From NCBI GenBank assembly GCA_023614405.1, contig CM042688.1:65892253-65956252 (forward strand): 64,000 nucleotides of DNA, in the 5' to 3' direction. This document shows positions 22,843 to 41,981 of this stretch, in pieces; within the stretch, counting starts at the first letter, position 1, and every line of letters begins with the position of its first letter. The position numbers were made by a program, and so were the translations under genes. A model generated the notes under the pieces. The model was not told where the DNA came from. It was given only the letters and a program-made list of their open reading frames with translations, and did no database searches. The stretch comes from Avena insularis. Its lineage: Eukaryota; Streptophyta; Magnoliopsida; Poales; Poaceae.

Positions 22843-23615
22843 TAGCGTGGTGGTGTCACGGCAGATGCCATGGATAAGCTAAAGGTGGAGCCAATATGCA
22901 CTAGAGGTATCCAGGAAGGGATAGTGTGGTGATTCCACACAGATGCTTTGTATTCTCCAAGTGCCCAAGGTTTACAGATGCTCCTTGAGCTGTACTGGGG
23001 AGAGGAGGAAGAAGAAGCCCTCTTACTCTCACCACTATCTATCTCTCTATGAACCAACTACTCATGTGCCGGTGACCCCGCTCTATCGAGGCCCTAGTGC
23101 CCCTTATAAAGGGGAGGCTAGGTCTCTAGTTAGGGCATACGTGGAGGCATATTTCTGGGAATATGCCTCTCCCAAAATAGCAAACCGACCGAGTCTTCTT
23201 TTGCCATCGTAAGCCATGCAGAGGCTACGTAAGCCTCTGGCGCCCGGCGTCGGCCGGACATAGGTATGTCACCTTTGTCGGCCACGCCTGTTGGTCCCTC
23301 TCTGTACCTTCGCTCGCTCCGATTACGAGAGATCACCTTTGACCAGCGAGATACATTCCTTCTCTTGCAAGCTGGTATAACCGGATCGGGCCGGTTAATC
23401 CGGCCGTGGTACCTAACGTACAAGTTACAAAAAGCACTCGGCATCGACATACGTCGTCGGAAGGCCTTGACAGTGGACATCCTCCGGTCCGGGTCATTCC
23501 GTAAGTCAGCCTGCCTTGAGGTGACTCGGCCAGCATACGCTTTGACCTTGCCGTACCTCGGCTAACTCGGCCTCTATACCCCGGCGTGACCCTACCCGAG
23601 GGTATCCGCCCAACA
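22843..23615 (-). repeat. 5' LTR of A
   Basis: It is 773 bp and clearly diverged from the B LTRs but collinear. The plus-strand start is TAGCGTGG where B has TGTCGTGG, so the terminal dinucleotide is mutated. The other end is CGCCCAACA. A TTTATAA box lies on the minus strand at 23104-23110, in a CCCCTTTATAAGGGG-like palindrome. Confidence 0.88.
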
Positions 23616-23975
23616 CTACCGGAAGTAGACGGAGTGACAAAACCCAATAACGTTGCAACCTTTCGATGGTATATGCCTAAAGATGGATCTTTTGATGGTA
23701 TAGACCAAAAGTGTGGTTCTTTTAATGGTACATACCCAAATTTCCCTTAGGAGATTGGTAGGGGCTAGTTACTCTGTATGTTGGGCTAGGATCGATCAAG
23801 ATACAACAAACATAGGGGGATCGCGGGCAGACTGAAGGTACGGAGAGCAATCAGATGCTGGGCTCGACGAGCCGCCGAGCCGGAACGAGCGAGCCACGAG
23901 CCCAACCTTTTTAAAAAAATTGAGCACCGGGCCATGTCTCGAATATTCCCGAGCCTAACAGAGTCGAGCCACGAG
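23616..23975. other. Flank of element A, no gene seen
   Basis: It contains three loose copies of a short phrase of the form TTTNGATGGTATA...CC (about 23660-23750) and a simple A run. No reading frame was recognised. Confidence 0.4.
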
Positions 23976-24222
23976 TGGGGACCCATCTATGCTCGCGAAA
24001 TGGAACGGCTCGGGCGACCACTGCACCTGGCCCTACGTGACCTGCCACGCCTCGTCCGGGCTCGTCACCAACACCAACGTCGCCGGCCCGATCCCGGGCG
24101 CCATCAGCAACCTCTCCGCCCTGACGAGCCTCGACATCTCCAACAACGCAATCAACGGAACCTTCCCGACCAGCGTGTACAGCTGCGCTTCGGTGCTGCA
24201 CCTGGACCTGTCCCAGAACTAC
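23976..24222 (+). pseudogene. Truncated duplicate of the LRR receptor kinase amino end
   Basis: About 247 bp match 25125-25383 of the intact kinase gene downstream: AKWNGSGDHCTWPYVTC, SSGLVTN, SNNAINGTFPTSVY and DLSQNY. A 15-bp deletion removes the LSLA codons. The match stops abruptly after LSQNY, followed by unrelated DNA and a stop at 24250. No signal peptide, LRR array or kinase remains. It is a fragment left by duplication or gene conversion in a local kinase cluster. Confidence 0.88.
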
Positions 24223-24985
24223 CGTTTCTGCCCTGATTTCACCTTTAGATGAAGTTGCCAATATTTGAATCTCACGCTCCACTTGGGACACATGTACACT
24301 ATGAAACTTTTGGAATTTCACCATGGACTACCGGTTATTGTATTGTAGTATCGCGAGTTGGCGAGCCCACCACACGTGCAAAGCCAAAGTGAGACACCTC
24401 GCACTTCATTTTGCTGTAGTAGCTTGCTGAAGCATGACGGTTGACCAACTAGAAGTTGGACCTAGTCGTGTGCACGTACAGTGTCTCATCTTTATGGACC
24501 CAGGACTTTTTTCCCGTTCAACCAGCTTGACCGCAGACCGCACCCAACCCAACGAGACAGAGCGACCACTTGTGTGTGAAGGCAGCTTACCTTTTGCGAT
24601 CCGTCCACAGTGACGAAGCAGACCGCTAGAGAGAGGATCAGCGGCGGAAAGCGACTGGTGCGTCGCTTACTTTGACCGGTCGAGTCAATGCAAAACTATT
24701 GAATTTCGCAGAACGTTAACTTCGTCTAGATCTCTCAGAGATCCAGGTCAGTTTCTCTCCTCCACATTTTCGACGAACAAGCCCAATCCGCTCGAATCAT
24801 CATTAGTACTACTCCACATTATCACGCCAAGCCATGTCGTTCGAAGCTTCCAAGCAAGCACATATATCAGTCACGCTCCCGCAGACTTTGCTTACCAGGT
24901 GCTACTAATACAAAACCCAAACTCCTCTTCCCGCGTCCACCGCGGCGGCGGGGCAGCACAGCACACCAAGACCAAACTCACAGCA
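24223..24985. promoter_or_regulatory. Upstream region of the LRR receptor kinase
   Basis: No other gene was seen. A CATATATCA stretch at 24858-24866, about 125 bp before the ATG, is a possible TATA box. The rest is mixed sequence. Regulatory elements are not assignable by eye. Confidence 0.35.
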
Positions 24986-27900
24986 ATGGCAACCGCACCA
25001 TGCCGCGCGTTCGCCCTCCTCCTCATGCTGCTCGTGCTCCCAGGCTGCCTCCTGCACCGCGGGGCCGCCCAGCCCTCCACCCCGGCGGACGAGAAGAACC
25101 TGCTCATCCAGATCAAAGGCGCGTGGGGCGACCCGTCCGTGCTCGCGGCATGGAACGGCTCGGGCGACCACTGCACCTGGCCCTACGTGACCTGCGACGC
25201 CTCGTCCGGTCTCGTCACCAACCTCTCCCTGGCAAACACCAACGTCGCCGGCCCGGTGCCCGACGCCATCGGCAACCTCTCCACCCTGACGAGCCTCGAC
25301 CTCTTCAACAACGCAATCAACGGCACCTTCCCGACCAGCGTGTACCGCTGCGCTTCGCTCCGGTCACTCAACTTGTCCCAGAACTACCTCGGCGGCAAGC
25401 TCCCCGCGGACATCGGCAGCAAGCTCGGGAAGAACCTCACCTCTCTGATCCTCAGCGGCAACTACTTCAACGGTACAATTCCCACCTCCTTGTCACGCCT
25501 AACGAACCTGCAGTCGCTCGCGCTGGACAACAACAACTTTGCCGGCACGGTTCCGGAGGAGCTCGGCCAGCTGACGAGCCTTCAGACGCTGTGGCTCGGC
25601 CAAAACACGTTTGCCGCTGGCGAGCTGCCGTCGTTCAAGAACCTGACCAACCTAAAATCATTGGGGGTGGCGAATTGCAGCCTCACTGGGGATTTCCCTA
25701 CCTATGTGACGGAGATGCCGGAGCTGGAGTTGCTCGATCTCTCGATCAACGCCTTCACCGGAAGTATACCTCCGGGGATCTGGAACCTCACCAAGCTGCA
25801 GACTCTCACTCTATACACAAACAACCTCGCCGGCGACGTCGTCGTCGACGGTGCTATCGGGGCGGTGAATTTGGTGATGATCGACCTGACCTCGAATCAC
25901 AGGCTGACTGGGCTCATTCCGGAAGCCTTCGGTCACCTCCCGAAACTTGCAACACTGAAACTCTACCAGAACAACTTCTCCGGTGAGATACCGGCGAGCA
26001 TCGGCCGGTTGCCTTCGTTGGAGACGCTGTCTCTGTTCAGCAACCGTCTCAACGGCATGCTCCCTCCGGACCTCGGCAAGAACTCCTCATCTCCGTTGAT
26101 GTATGTTTATGTCGATTACAACGAGATCACTGGCGCGATACCGGAGGGGCTGTGCACCAACGGCAACTTCCAGTCGCTCACCGCCGAGAACAACCGGTTG
26201 AGCGGCCCCATCCCGGCAGGCCTCGCCGGTTGCGCCACGCTCAACGACCTGCAGCTCGACAATAACCACCTCTCCGGCCATGTCCCTGAAGCACTATGGA
26301 CCGCGACTCGGCTTACGTATGTGTTCCTGCGGAATAACCGGCTCAGCGGGACTCTGCCGAACACCATGTACAGCAACCTCACGACTATACACATAGAGAA
26401 CAATCAGTTTGGTGGGAACATCCCAGCGGCGGCGGCTGCGCTCCAAGTGTTCACTGCCGGGAACAACAATTTTTCCGGGGACATGCCAGCCAATCTTGGC
26501 GACGGCATGCCGCTGCTGCAGAACATGGACCTGTCAGGTAACCAGCTCTCTGGCAGCATCCCAAAGAGCGTAGCCAAGCTCGGATCCCTGACGCAGCTGG
26601 ACCTGAGCAGAAACCAGCTCATCGGGGAGATACCGGCAGAATTGGGCGCCATGCGGGTGCTCAATGCACTTGACCTGTCGTCGAACAAGCTCTCCGGCGA
26701 CATACCGCCGGCGCTTGCCGGGCTGCCGCTCAGCTCGCTCAACCTGTCATCCAACCAGCTCGGTGGACAGGTACCGGCAGCGCTCGCCATCGCCGCCTAC
26801 GATCGCAGCTTCCTCGACAACCCCGGCCTCTGCCACGCCGGTCTGGGGCGCAGTTACCTCGCGGGCGTGCGCTCCTGCTCCGCGAGTTCACAAGCAGCCG
26901 GCTCTTCCTCCGGTGGCGTCTCGCCGGCGCTCCGCACGGGCCTCCTGGCCGCTGCCGGCGCGCTCCTCGTCCTCATCGTGGCCTTCGCCTTCTTCGTCGT
27001 CCGCGACATGAGGAAACGGAAGCGCGCCGCACGGGACGGTGGCTGGAAGATCACGCCTTTCCAGGCCGATCTGGGATTCGGGGAGGCGGCCATACTCCGC
27101 GCGCTAACCGAAGAGAATCTCGTCGGCAGCGGCGGGTCAGGGCGCGTGTACCGCGCCGCGTACACCAACCGGTACAACGGCAGCGCCGGCGCCGTGGCCG
27201 TCAAGCAGTTACGGAGCGCCGGGAAGGTGGACGACAAGCTGGAGCGCGAGTTCGAGTCAGAGGCGGGCATCCTCGGCGGCGTCCGGCACAAGAACATCGT
27301 CAGGCTGCTCTGCTGCCTCTCGCGCGCCGACTCCAGCGCCAAGCTCCTCGTGTACGACTACATGGGTAACGGCAGCCTCGACGAGTGGCTCCACAGCGCC
27401 GGGCAAACCATGCCATCATCCATGGCGAGGGCCCGGTCTGGGCGGCGCGAGGCTGGCTTGGATTGGCCAACGAGGATCAGAGTCGCCGTGGGCGCGGCGC
27501 AGGGGCTCTGCTACATGCACCACGAGTGCTCCCCTCCCATCGTTCACCGGGACGTCAAGACCAGCAACATCTTGCTGGACTCCGAGTTCCGGGCCAAGAT
27601 CGCGGATTTCGGGCTGGCCAGGATGCTGGTGCAGGCCGGCACGCCCGACACCATGTCCGCCGTCGCCGGATCGTTCGGCTACATGGCTCCTGGTAAGGAC
27701 TCAACCATCCATGTCCGTCAGTAACAGTTTTTAGTGGATTCACACATTTGACACCGGTCATATGCTTGTGTGCAGAGTGCGGTTACACGAGGAAGGTGAC
27801 CGAGAAGGTGGACGTGTACAGCTTCGGCGTGGTGCTCCTGGAGCTCACAACCGGCAGGGCAGCCAACGACGGCGGCGAGCACGGGTCCCTGCCGGAATGG

Positions 27901-28233
27901 GCACGCCACCGGTATCAATCAGGAGGAAGCATCCCCGACGCCACGGATAGCCGTATCAGATACGCGGGGTTCTCGGAGGAGATCGAGGCCGTGTTCAGGC
28001 TAGGCGTGATGTGCACCGCCGCGTCGCCGTCGTCACGGCCGACCATGAAGGACGTGCTGCAGATCCTGCTCAGGTGCTCCGAGCAGACGCACCAGAAAGG
28101 CAAGACGGAGCCAGACAGGGAGTACGAGGCGGGTCCGCTCTTGCTGCCGCAGCGCGGCAGCAGGCGGAAACAGCTTTCCAACTCCAGAGGATCCGACAGC
28201 GAGGAGACGAGCGACTTCGACAGCATTGTCTGA
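24986..28233 (+). CDS. LRR receptor-like protein kinase, subfamily XI (HSL1/HAESA-like)
   Basis: Coding parts are 24986-27692 and 27776-28233 (3165 nt, 1054 residues). The ATG at 24986 is chosen over the in-frame 24899 because it starts a signal peptide (residues 1-29, ending RGAAQ). Then come an LRR N-cap (35-70, with CTWPYVTC), about twenty LRRs to residue 620, a transmembrane helix near 652-673 followed by RKRKR, and a kinase domain from about 690. Kinase marks: glycine loop GSGGSG (714), lysine 740 in VAVK, HRDVKTSN with Asp 856 (RD kinase), DFG 874, and APE completed across the intron. It is a plasma-membrane receptor of the class that binds small peptides; ligand unknown. Intact. A 250-bp duplicate lies upstream. 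Confidence 0.95.
27693..27775 (+). other. Single intron of the LRR receptor kinase (83 bp)
   Basis: Donor GTAAGG after MAPG, acceptor TGTGTGCAG. Splicing turns the G at 27692 plus AG at 27776 into the Glu of the APE motif. Unspliced reading ends in a stop at 27722-27724. An intron at this point is common in subfamily XI. Confidence 0.92.
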
Positions 28234-29690
28234 ATTATTAAGTAGCCAAGTAGTAACTGCAACTTTCGTTAGGACAAACAGCTATAGGCGAGGAAAATAT
28301 GACCCAGGACTGTATATTTGTACTCCAGGTCACATTTGGCATACTACTACCTCCATTCGGCGCACTGCTTTATAAATAAAACCCAACGACCAAACCGATA
28401 CAAGGTGGTGAGAAAAAACTCTTACAAGCATATCAAAGATAAACAAGAAAAAACTAAGGAGCACCGAGCTTGCCACCGAAGCCGCTGTCACAATCAAGGA
28501 AACCAGAGCTCCACCACGATAACACCACCAAGGAAGTAACGACACACTAAAGCGCCACCATCATTGAGAACACAAGGTCTAGTGTTGTCACTAGGAGCCA
28601 TAATTCGGCGAGAGTAGCCACAATGACGCCCCCAAGAGGGTCATGACACCCGCAGACGTCGTCGTGGTTGGTGCCCAAGCGCTGGGCTTTCACCCGGAAA
28701 AACCTTCCTCGGATTTGGTGCCTCAGATCACCGACAAGCCCCAAGCCAAGCGTCCCACACCATATCTGGGTGCTGCCACCACCAGGAAACCCCGATAACC
28801 ACTTCTTGCCACCACCAGGTACCGGGCTATGCGGCGGATCCTGCTAGTTTCCGGCGGGTAGCGTGGGGGTTGCTGGCTCGGTTTCAATAAAGGGGGTGGT
28901 CCTCGGATCTCTCTCGCACCAAGACAAAGATCTACTTGATGCGTGTCTCCATGGATCTGGTCGGAGTGTATGGTTTCGGAAGGCTCCGCCGGCGAACTCC
29001 CATGGGCGCATATGCCTGGAGTTTGCTGGATCGGAAGGAATTCGGTCATGCGCACCTGTGTTTTTTGCTGGTCGTTTGGTTTTAGTGGGAGCGTGGTGAA
29101 GCTTTGCTACTTGTTATCATCATGCGACATGTCTTTGACGATACACATGGTGAAGTCAGATGTGGAGAATGTCATGAAGGCAGAGACATGTGGGCGAGCT
29201 ATGGTGGATTGAGTCTATATGGCGATGAGGATCTGGCTTGGTTATCTGTGACTCGCAGCAGCGTCTGTTAGAGGGGACGACATCACAGGAGGAGTTCACA
29301 GTCTTACCTTGCAGGATGAAAACCCAAGGTCTAGCCTTCATTGGTTGTGCCTGACAATGGCCTTGCAGAAGGCATTGCTTTGCGAGCGAGGACTTTCTCC
29401 AGGGTGAAAATCTAGATCTTTGATCGGGCGATGATAGCGTTTATGCATTGTTTCCTTCTTGGAGGCGTCGCTTTTGGAGGGGTTGGACTTCTGGTGTTGT
29501 TTTGGTGGTGGTAGTGTCGCTGCTGCTGAGGATCGGATTCCTGCAGCAGGACTTTTCTTTTTTGTAATTCTTTTTTTTTCGGCTGTGTGCATCCGTATTG
29601 GCATTAGGGTATGCGTTGTTGCAGAGATAGGTGTAATTGGTATCCGTGTGATATTAATATACGCTCATTTCTAAAAAGAATATAGATAAT
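28234..29690. repeat. 3' flank of the kinase and probable non-LTR retroposon tails
   Basis: AATAAA stands at 28375-28380. Minus-strand 28369-28800 (ending ...GGGTTTTATTTATAAAGC) and plus-strand 28860-29690 (with GGAGGCGTCGCTTTTGGAGG and an end TGATATTAATATACGC) both have the look of grass LINE 3' ends, facing each other. No reverse transcriptase is present. Assignment rests on recall of similar grass repeats. Confidence 0.3.
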
Positions 29691-29710
29691 CACGAAATGA
29701 TCTCAATAGA

Positions 29711-29780
29711 AGTGGCAGTGGTCTGTGCGTGTAACTTATTTGCCTCGCAGGATGTCAGGAGTTCGATTCTACGTCGAGGT
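29711..29780 (+). repeat. tRNA-like sequence, possible SINE head
   Basis: AGTGGCAGTGGTCTG resembles a pol III A box, and AGTTCGATTCT about 50 bp on resembles a B box, followed by a T run at 29786-29793. It does not fold into a tRNA I can name. It could be a decayed tRNA-derived SINE or a tRNA pseudogene. Confidence 0.35.
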
Positions 29781-29793
29781 ACCTATTTTTTTC

Positions 29794-31301
29794 TCTGGTT
29801 TTTTGCTATTTCGACCGGTGCCACTTAAAAAATCGACAAGTTCGTCAGTTCTGGTTTTCTCCGATTAGACCGTCGGTCCGGTCCGGTTTTTAGAACTATG
29901 CCTCCACTGCCGGAGGCAGTTGTCGACCGAACGCAGTAACAGAGACACAGCAGGTCCTCGGGCCCAGCCAGGCCCCCGTAGGGGCCCGTGAAGTTCCCAT
30001 CATCGTGCTGCAGCAGGAAAGCCGCCGCCACCGCAACCGCGCAGCTCGTCCGTGCCGCCTAAACCTCTCCACCTCGCCATGGCCAGCAACAGCCCACTCC
30101 ATGGGCAGCCCCCTCATCCCAATCCGCCTGGCCACCATAGACCCGTAGGCCCGCGGTAGGCCTAGATCGGGCCCGACTTGGCGCGCAGCCGCCAGGACCG
30201 ACCATCTCGGGCCAGCGTTGCTGCCCACCGCCTCCCAAAGAGCCACCCCGTCCTCCGGGTGGCCTTGACGAACCAGAACCCATGCAGGGCGGCGCCCGAA
30301 CGGCCGCCGCTACACCAGTCGGATCCGCCGCACGCACCACCACCTGTTGCCGCCTCCATTGCGCAAGGCCACCCCTGGCGCAGCCCATCGGCACCGCCAC
30401 GCCAGGCCTCGTGCGCCTCCGCCTATCTGCACCGCCGCCAGAGAGGCGCCGCCCCGCTCGGGCCTCCTGCCGCCGGGTAGAAGAAAGCCCCCCGCCGCCG
30501 GCACCTCGCGGGCTTTGCCCGGCGGCTCATGTCGACAGCAGCCTGGACGGGGTGGGGAGGAGGGCTAGAGGAGGGGATCTAGGGTTTTCCCCTACTCGCG
30601 CGCGGGGGCAAGTCAGGGGCGGAGGACAGTCAAGCTCCAAAAGTCACTACCTCCATTCCAGAAAGCAAGGCGTAATTTTTTCCAAAAATCAAGCAACATA
30701 AGTTTATAGAAAGAAAAAAATAGCATCTACATATAAGACAAGTCTGAAGTTGACTCCACATTCTTGATTCTACACTACTTACCTCTTTTGCTAGCTTCTC
30801 ATGGACTCGCCGCTCATGGACGACCCAAGCATTTTAAGTTTAGACAACTTAAAAATGTATAGTACATTACATGCATAAGGGAAATATTGAACATAGGAGT
30901 AAGAAATCTTAAATGTTTCGATTATATGATTGCATCACCCTCCTTATTCTGAATTACAGCATGCATAAATGCTCCGTTTGGTTTGCGACATCGCATCACA
31001 ATAGAAACTTACAGGTTTAGGGGTGAAAGAATCGGCAGGAAAGGAACGGCATCATTCTAATCTCTGTGCTCTTCCTTTTCCCTGTGGCTGCCAAAACGCC
31101 TGTTCCATGTGGCGAAATCCAAACTCTGAAACTCATTTGACGCAATATTAGCTACATCCCGCTGCACAGGCACTCATCATGCGTTCGCAGAATAGAAAAC
31201 GGAGACGTGAATCGCGCGAGGGGAACTACCATAGAGAGAAATGGCAAATAAGTGTGGAAAAACCACAAGCCAGGCTAGGAGCTCACTCCCCTCTCCTAGG
31301 A
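29794..31301. other. Intergenic stretch between convergent kinase and hexokinase genes
   Basis: Positions 29860-30640 are GC-rich with open frames on several strands, none recognised. At 30644 a CTACCTCCATTCCAG start, then AAGCAAGGCGTA, resembles one arm of a Stowaway MITE without a visible partner. From 30660 on the DNA is AT-rich and empty until the hexokinase 3' end. Confidence 0.4.
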
Positions 31302-39949
<8,648 letters not shown>

Positions 39950-40112
39950 CTCTCCTGTTTAAAATATAGGATGTTTTAGCTTTATAAAAGAAGTATATTT
40001 AAACCCTTTTATGTATAGGTTTACTCCGGACCTACATAAACTAGACACTAAAAGAAGTCTAGATTCACTACTTTCACAAATCTAAAAATCTTATATTTTA
40101 AAACGGATGGAC
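39950..40112. mobile_element. Stowaway MITE, decayed
   Basis: 163 bp between TA dinucleotides. Left arm CTCTCCTGTTTAAAATATAGG pairs with right arm CTTATATTTTAAAACGGATGGAC. The termini are more diverged than in the 34066 copy. Confidence 0.72.
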
Positions 40113-40217
40113 TAGAAAACTACGGAACTATAGGATAAAAGCAAACATTCTATAAACTTCAGCCCGTGGAACAGTTCAAAACCCAGGTTTAACATATGTT
40201 TGTCTCATAAAGTTGTA

Positions 40218-41412
40218 CTCACTCCGTTCACAAATAACTGATTTGACTTTGCTAGATTTAAATGTATCTATAACTAAAACATGGCAATATAGATGCGAAT
40301 CTAACGCATGATCATTTGCCTACAAAGGGACGCACACACACCAGTCTCTTCCCTGTCTCTTCCCTTGAGAGTCGCCCGTGAGCGCCTGGGCCTCCCCCGA
40401 CCCAAATCCGGCGCATTGCCGGCCGGAGGCGGGGAAGGGGCGGCAATGGAGTAGGTAGGGCTAGTCTAGGTTTAGATTTGGCCAAGATGGTTGTGTTTGG
40501 GAGTAGGCCGTCGATGGATCTCAGCTTCTATTGACGCGTCCTTGTGCTCTTCTTCCTCGTGGCTGTGCTCCGGCTGGGGCGCTCGCCGCTGGGAGGATGG
40601 AGCTCAGGCATCTCCGCCAATAAAGCTGAAGCCTGGAGCCTTTCACTGCCGCTGGTGGCACACACAGCGGTGGAGGCGTTGAGGAGGGTGTTGTCCCTTC
40701 AATGGTGGAAGGATACGGCGCCCTCTAATTCAAGCTCCTTCAATAAGCGCGTCTTCCGACAGCTTCTGGACGCTGACGAAGAGATCCTGCCCCTGGCCGG
40801 CCGTGGAGGCGAGGGGGTGCAAGGTCTTGATGTCCTTCGTCCAGATCTTGACCGGATGTGGGATGAGGAGGGCAAGGTGCCTTTGCGCTCTCCTGATGCT
40901 GCAGTTGGTGTTCATCCGCAGAGGATTGACGATGACAATGCGTCTCGTTCTTCCTCTGCCCCTTATGTCCGAATGGCGGCCCACAAATCAAACCTCCTTG
41001 GTGGAGGCCTCTCCTTCCTTGCGCCAGAGTTCGCCACGCCGGTTTCTCCAAGTGGTTCGTCCCCGGGGAGGTCGACGTTGCCGGTTGCAAAGATTTCTCG
41101 CTGGTGGGAGTTCGCGAGCTTCTCTTTCCCGGACTTCGGCGTTCGCACCTTGAGGTCGCTGGCGAACGGCAGAGGAGGATCCCGGGCACCCGATTGCTTT
41201 TTACTTTTTGTGTCAGGGTCCCTTTTGCATTTTACAAGCCCCTATCTTCGAATAGTAGGTCTTTCGGTGCAATAGACGAATACAGGGGCTTTGTTGTAAT
41301 CTGTTACCTGCTAGTTTTCTAATGCAGCTTCTACACCCTTCTGGGCGTTTCCCGTTAAAAAAAATACATGTGAATCTAGATAAATTCAAGTCACTTATTT
41401 TTAGACGGATGC
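40218..41412. mobile_element. Stowaway MITE split by a retroposon
   Basis: The left arm (CTCACTCCGTTCACAAATAA..., 40218-40303) and the right arm (...CAAGTCACTTATTTTTAGACGGATG, about 41366-41412) are complementary over about 45 bp. They are separated by a 1.06-kb insert. Confidence 0.72.
40304..41365 (+). mobile_element. Poly(A)-tailed retroposon inserted in a MITE
   Basis: It ends in CCCGTTAAAAAAAA and is flanked by a 13-bp imperfect duplication, AGATGCGAATCTA (40291-40303) and ACATGTGAATCTA (41366-41378), as LINE machinery makes. It includes an open frame 40544-41275 (243 codons) that I do not recognise and that may be chance. It is either the 3' part of a LINE or a retroposed transcript; no introns or RT motifs are visible. 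Confidence 0.6.
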
Positions 41413-41433
41413 AACAATATTATTTTAGTGGAA

Positions 41434-41545
41434 GGTGTTTGTGGTGACTTTGTCGATCTCAAAACCCAGTCCGCCGACTCGGCCTCTGGAAGGTGCTCAC
41501 AGGGATAGGTGTGACCGTGTGAGTGCGTGTGTTCATAGGGATTGT
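41434..41545 (+). mobile_element. SINE 3' fragment
   Basis: GTGGTGACTTTGTCGATCTC is shared with the SINE at 33143-33364, followed by AAGGTGCTCACAGGGATAGG and GTGCGTGTGTTCATAGGGAT, the 3' half of the grass SINE consensus as I recall. The tRNA-like head is missing. Confidence 0.6.
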
Positions 41546-41981
41546 TAGAATTTGGAAATCCCATTTATTATATTGCAATAATTTCTGAAATCCCAGATGC
41601 CCATTTTGCCTAGTCATGCATGTCAAGAGGTGGGATAAAAGTTTAGTCTCATATTGCTAGTGTAGAGAGAGTTTGACCTCCTTATAATGGAGGTTGCTCT
41701 ACAACCTGTAAAAATATGATAAGAAGAGAAACCTACACACGCGCTGCTCCTTCACCGCCCACCTCGTCATGACATGTGCGCTGCACCGAGTTTTTTTTGC
41801 CATGCAGGAATATGGAAGGGTCACGGAAGTTGAACAATCTGTGGGAGTTAATACGGACTTAGTGGATAATGAATACGAGTGGGCTTTAATACGAATTCGG
41901 TGGGTGTTGCTTCTTGTTCATCTCCCGACTCCTCTTTTGGTCTCCTCGCGTAGCCTAGTCGCCTCTACCTCTCGTGCCTAT
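41546..41981. other. Flank of outer copia element, LTR-like sequence
   Basis: TTTAGTCTCATATTGCTAGTG followed by CCTTATAATGG resembles the promoter part of another grass LTR. No coding frame was recognised and no ends can be set. The outer copia inserted at 41981/41982. Confidence 0.3.

Larger units (their letters stand above)
1..23615 (-). mobile_element. Outer gypsy LTR retrotransposon A (Tat/Retand-like), interrupted by copy B
   Basis: Reading the minus strand from 23615 down gives 5' LTR, tRNA-Lys primer site, gag, aspartic protease, RT, RNase H and (after the B insertion at 2487-17459) integrase. The order protease-RT-RNaseH-integrase is that of Ty3/gypsy elements. A gene on the opposite strand lies beyond integrase, as in Tat-lineage elements; lineage is inferred from that layout. 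The antisense gene's upstream exons and the 3' LTR are off the left edge. All coding parts carry stops and frameshifts, so it is dead. Removing B and one GCAGT restores a continuous element. The 5' LTR outer end shows no checkable target duplication because the other end is missing. Confidence 0.9.

Noticed and set aside
24899..24985. Upstream in-frame ATG for the receptor kinase
   Set aside because: It would place 29 hydrophilic residues before the signal peptide; the ATG at 24986 starts a proper signal peptide.
30178..30701. GC-rich open frames between the two genes
   Set aside because: Open on several frames and both strands at once; Pro/Ala/Arg-rich, no domain or splice support.
40544..41275. 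243-codon open frame as a real gene
   Set aside because: No recognised domain, lies inside a poly(A)-tailed insert with duplicated ends; kept only as content of that retroposon.
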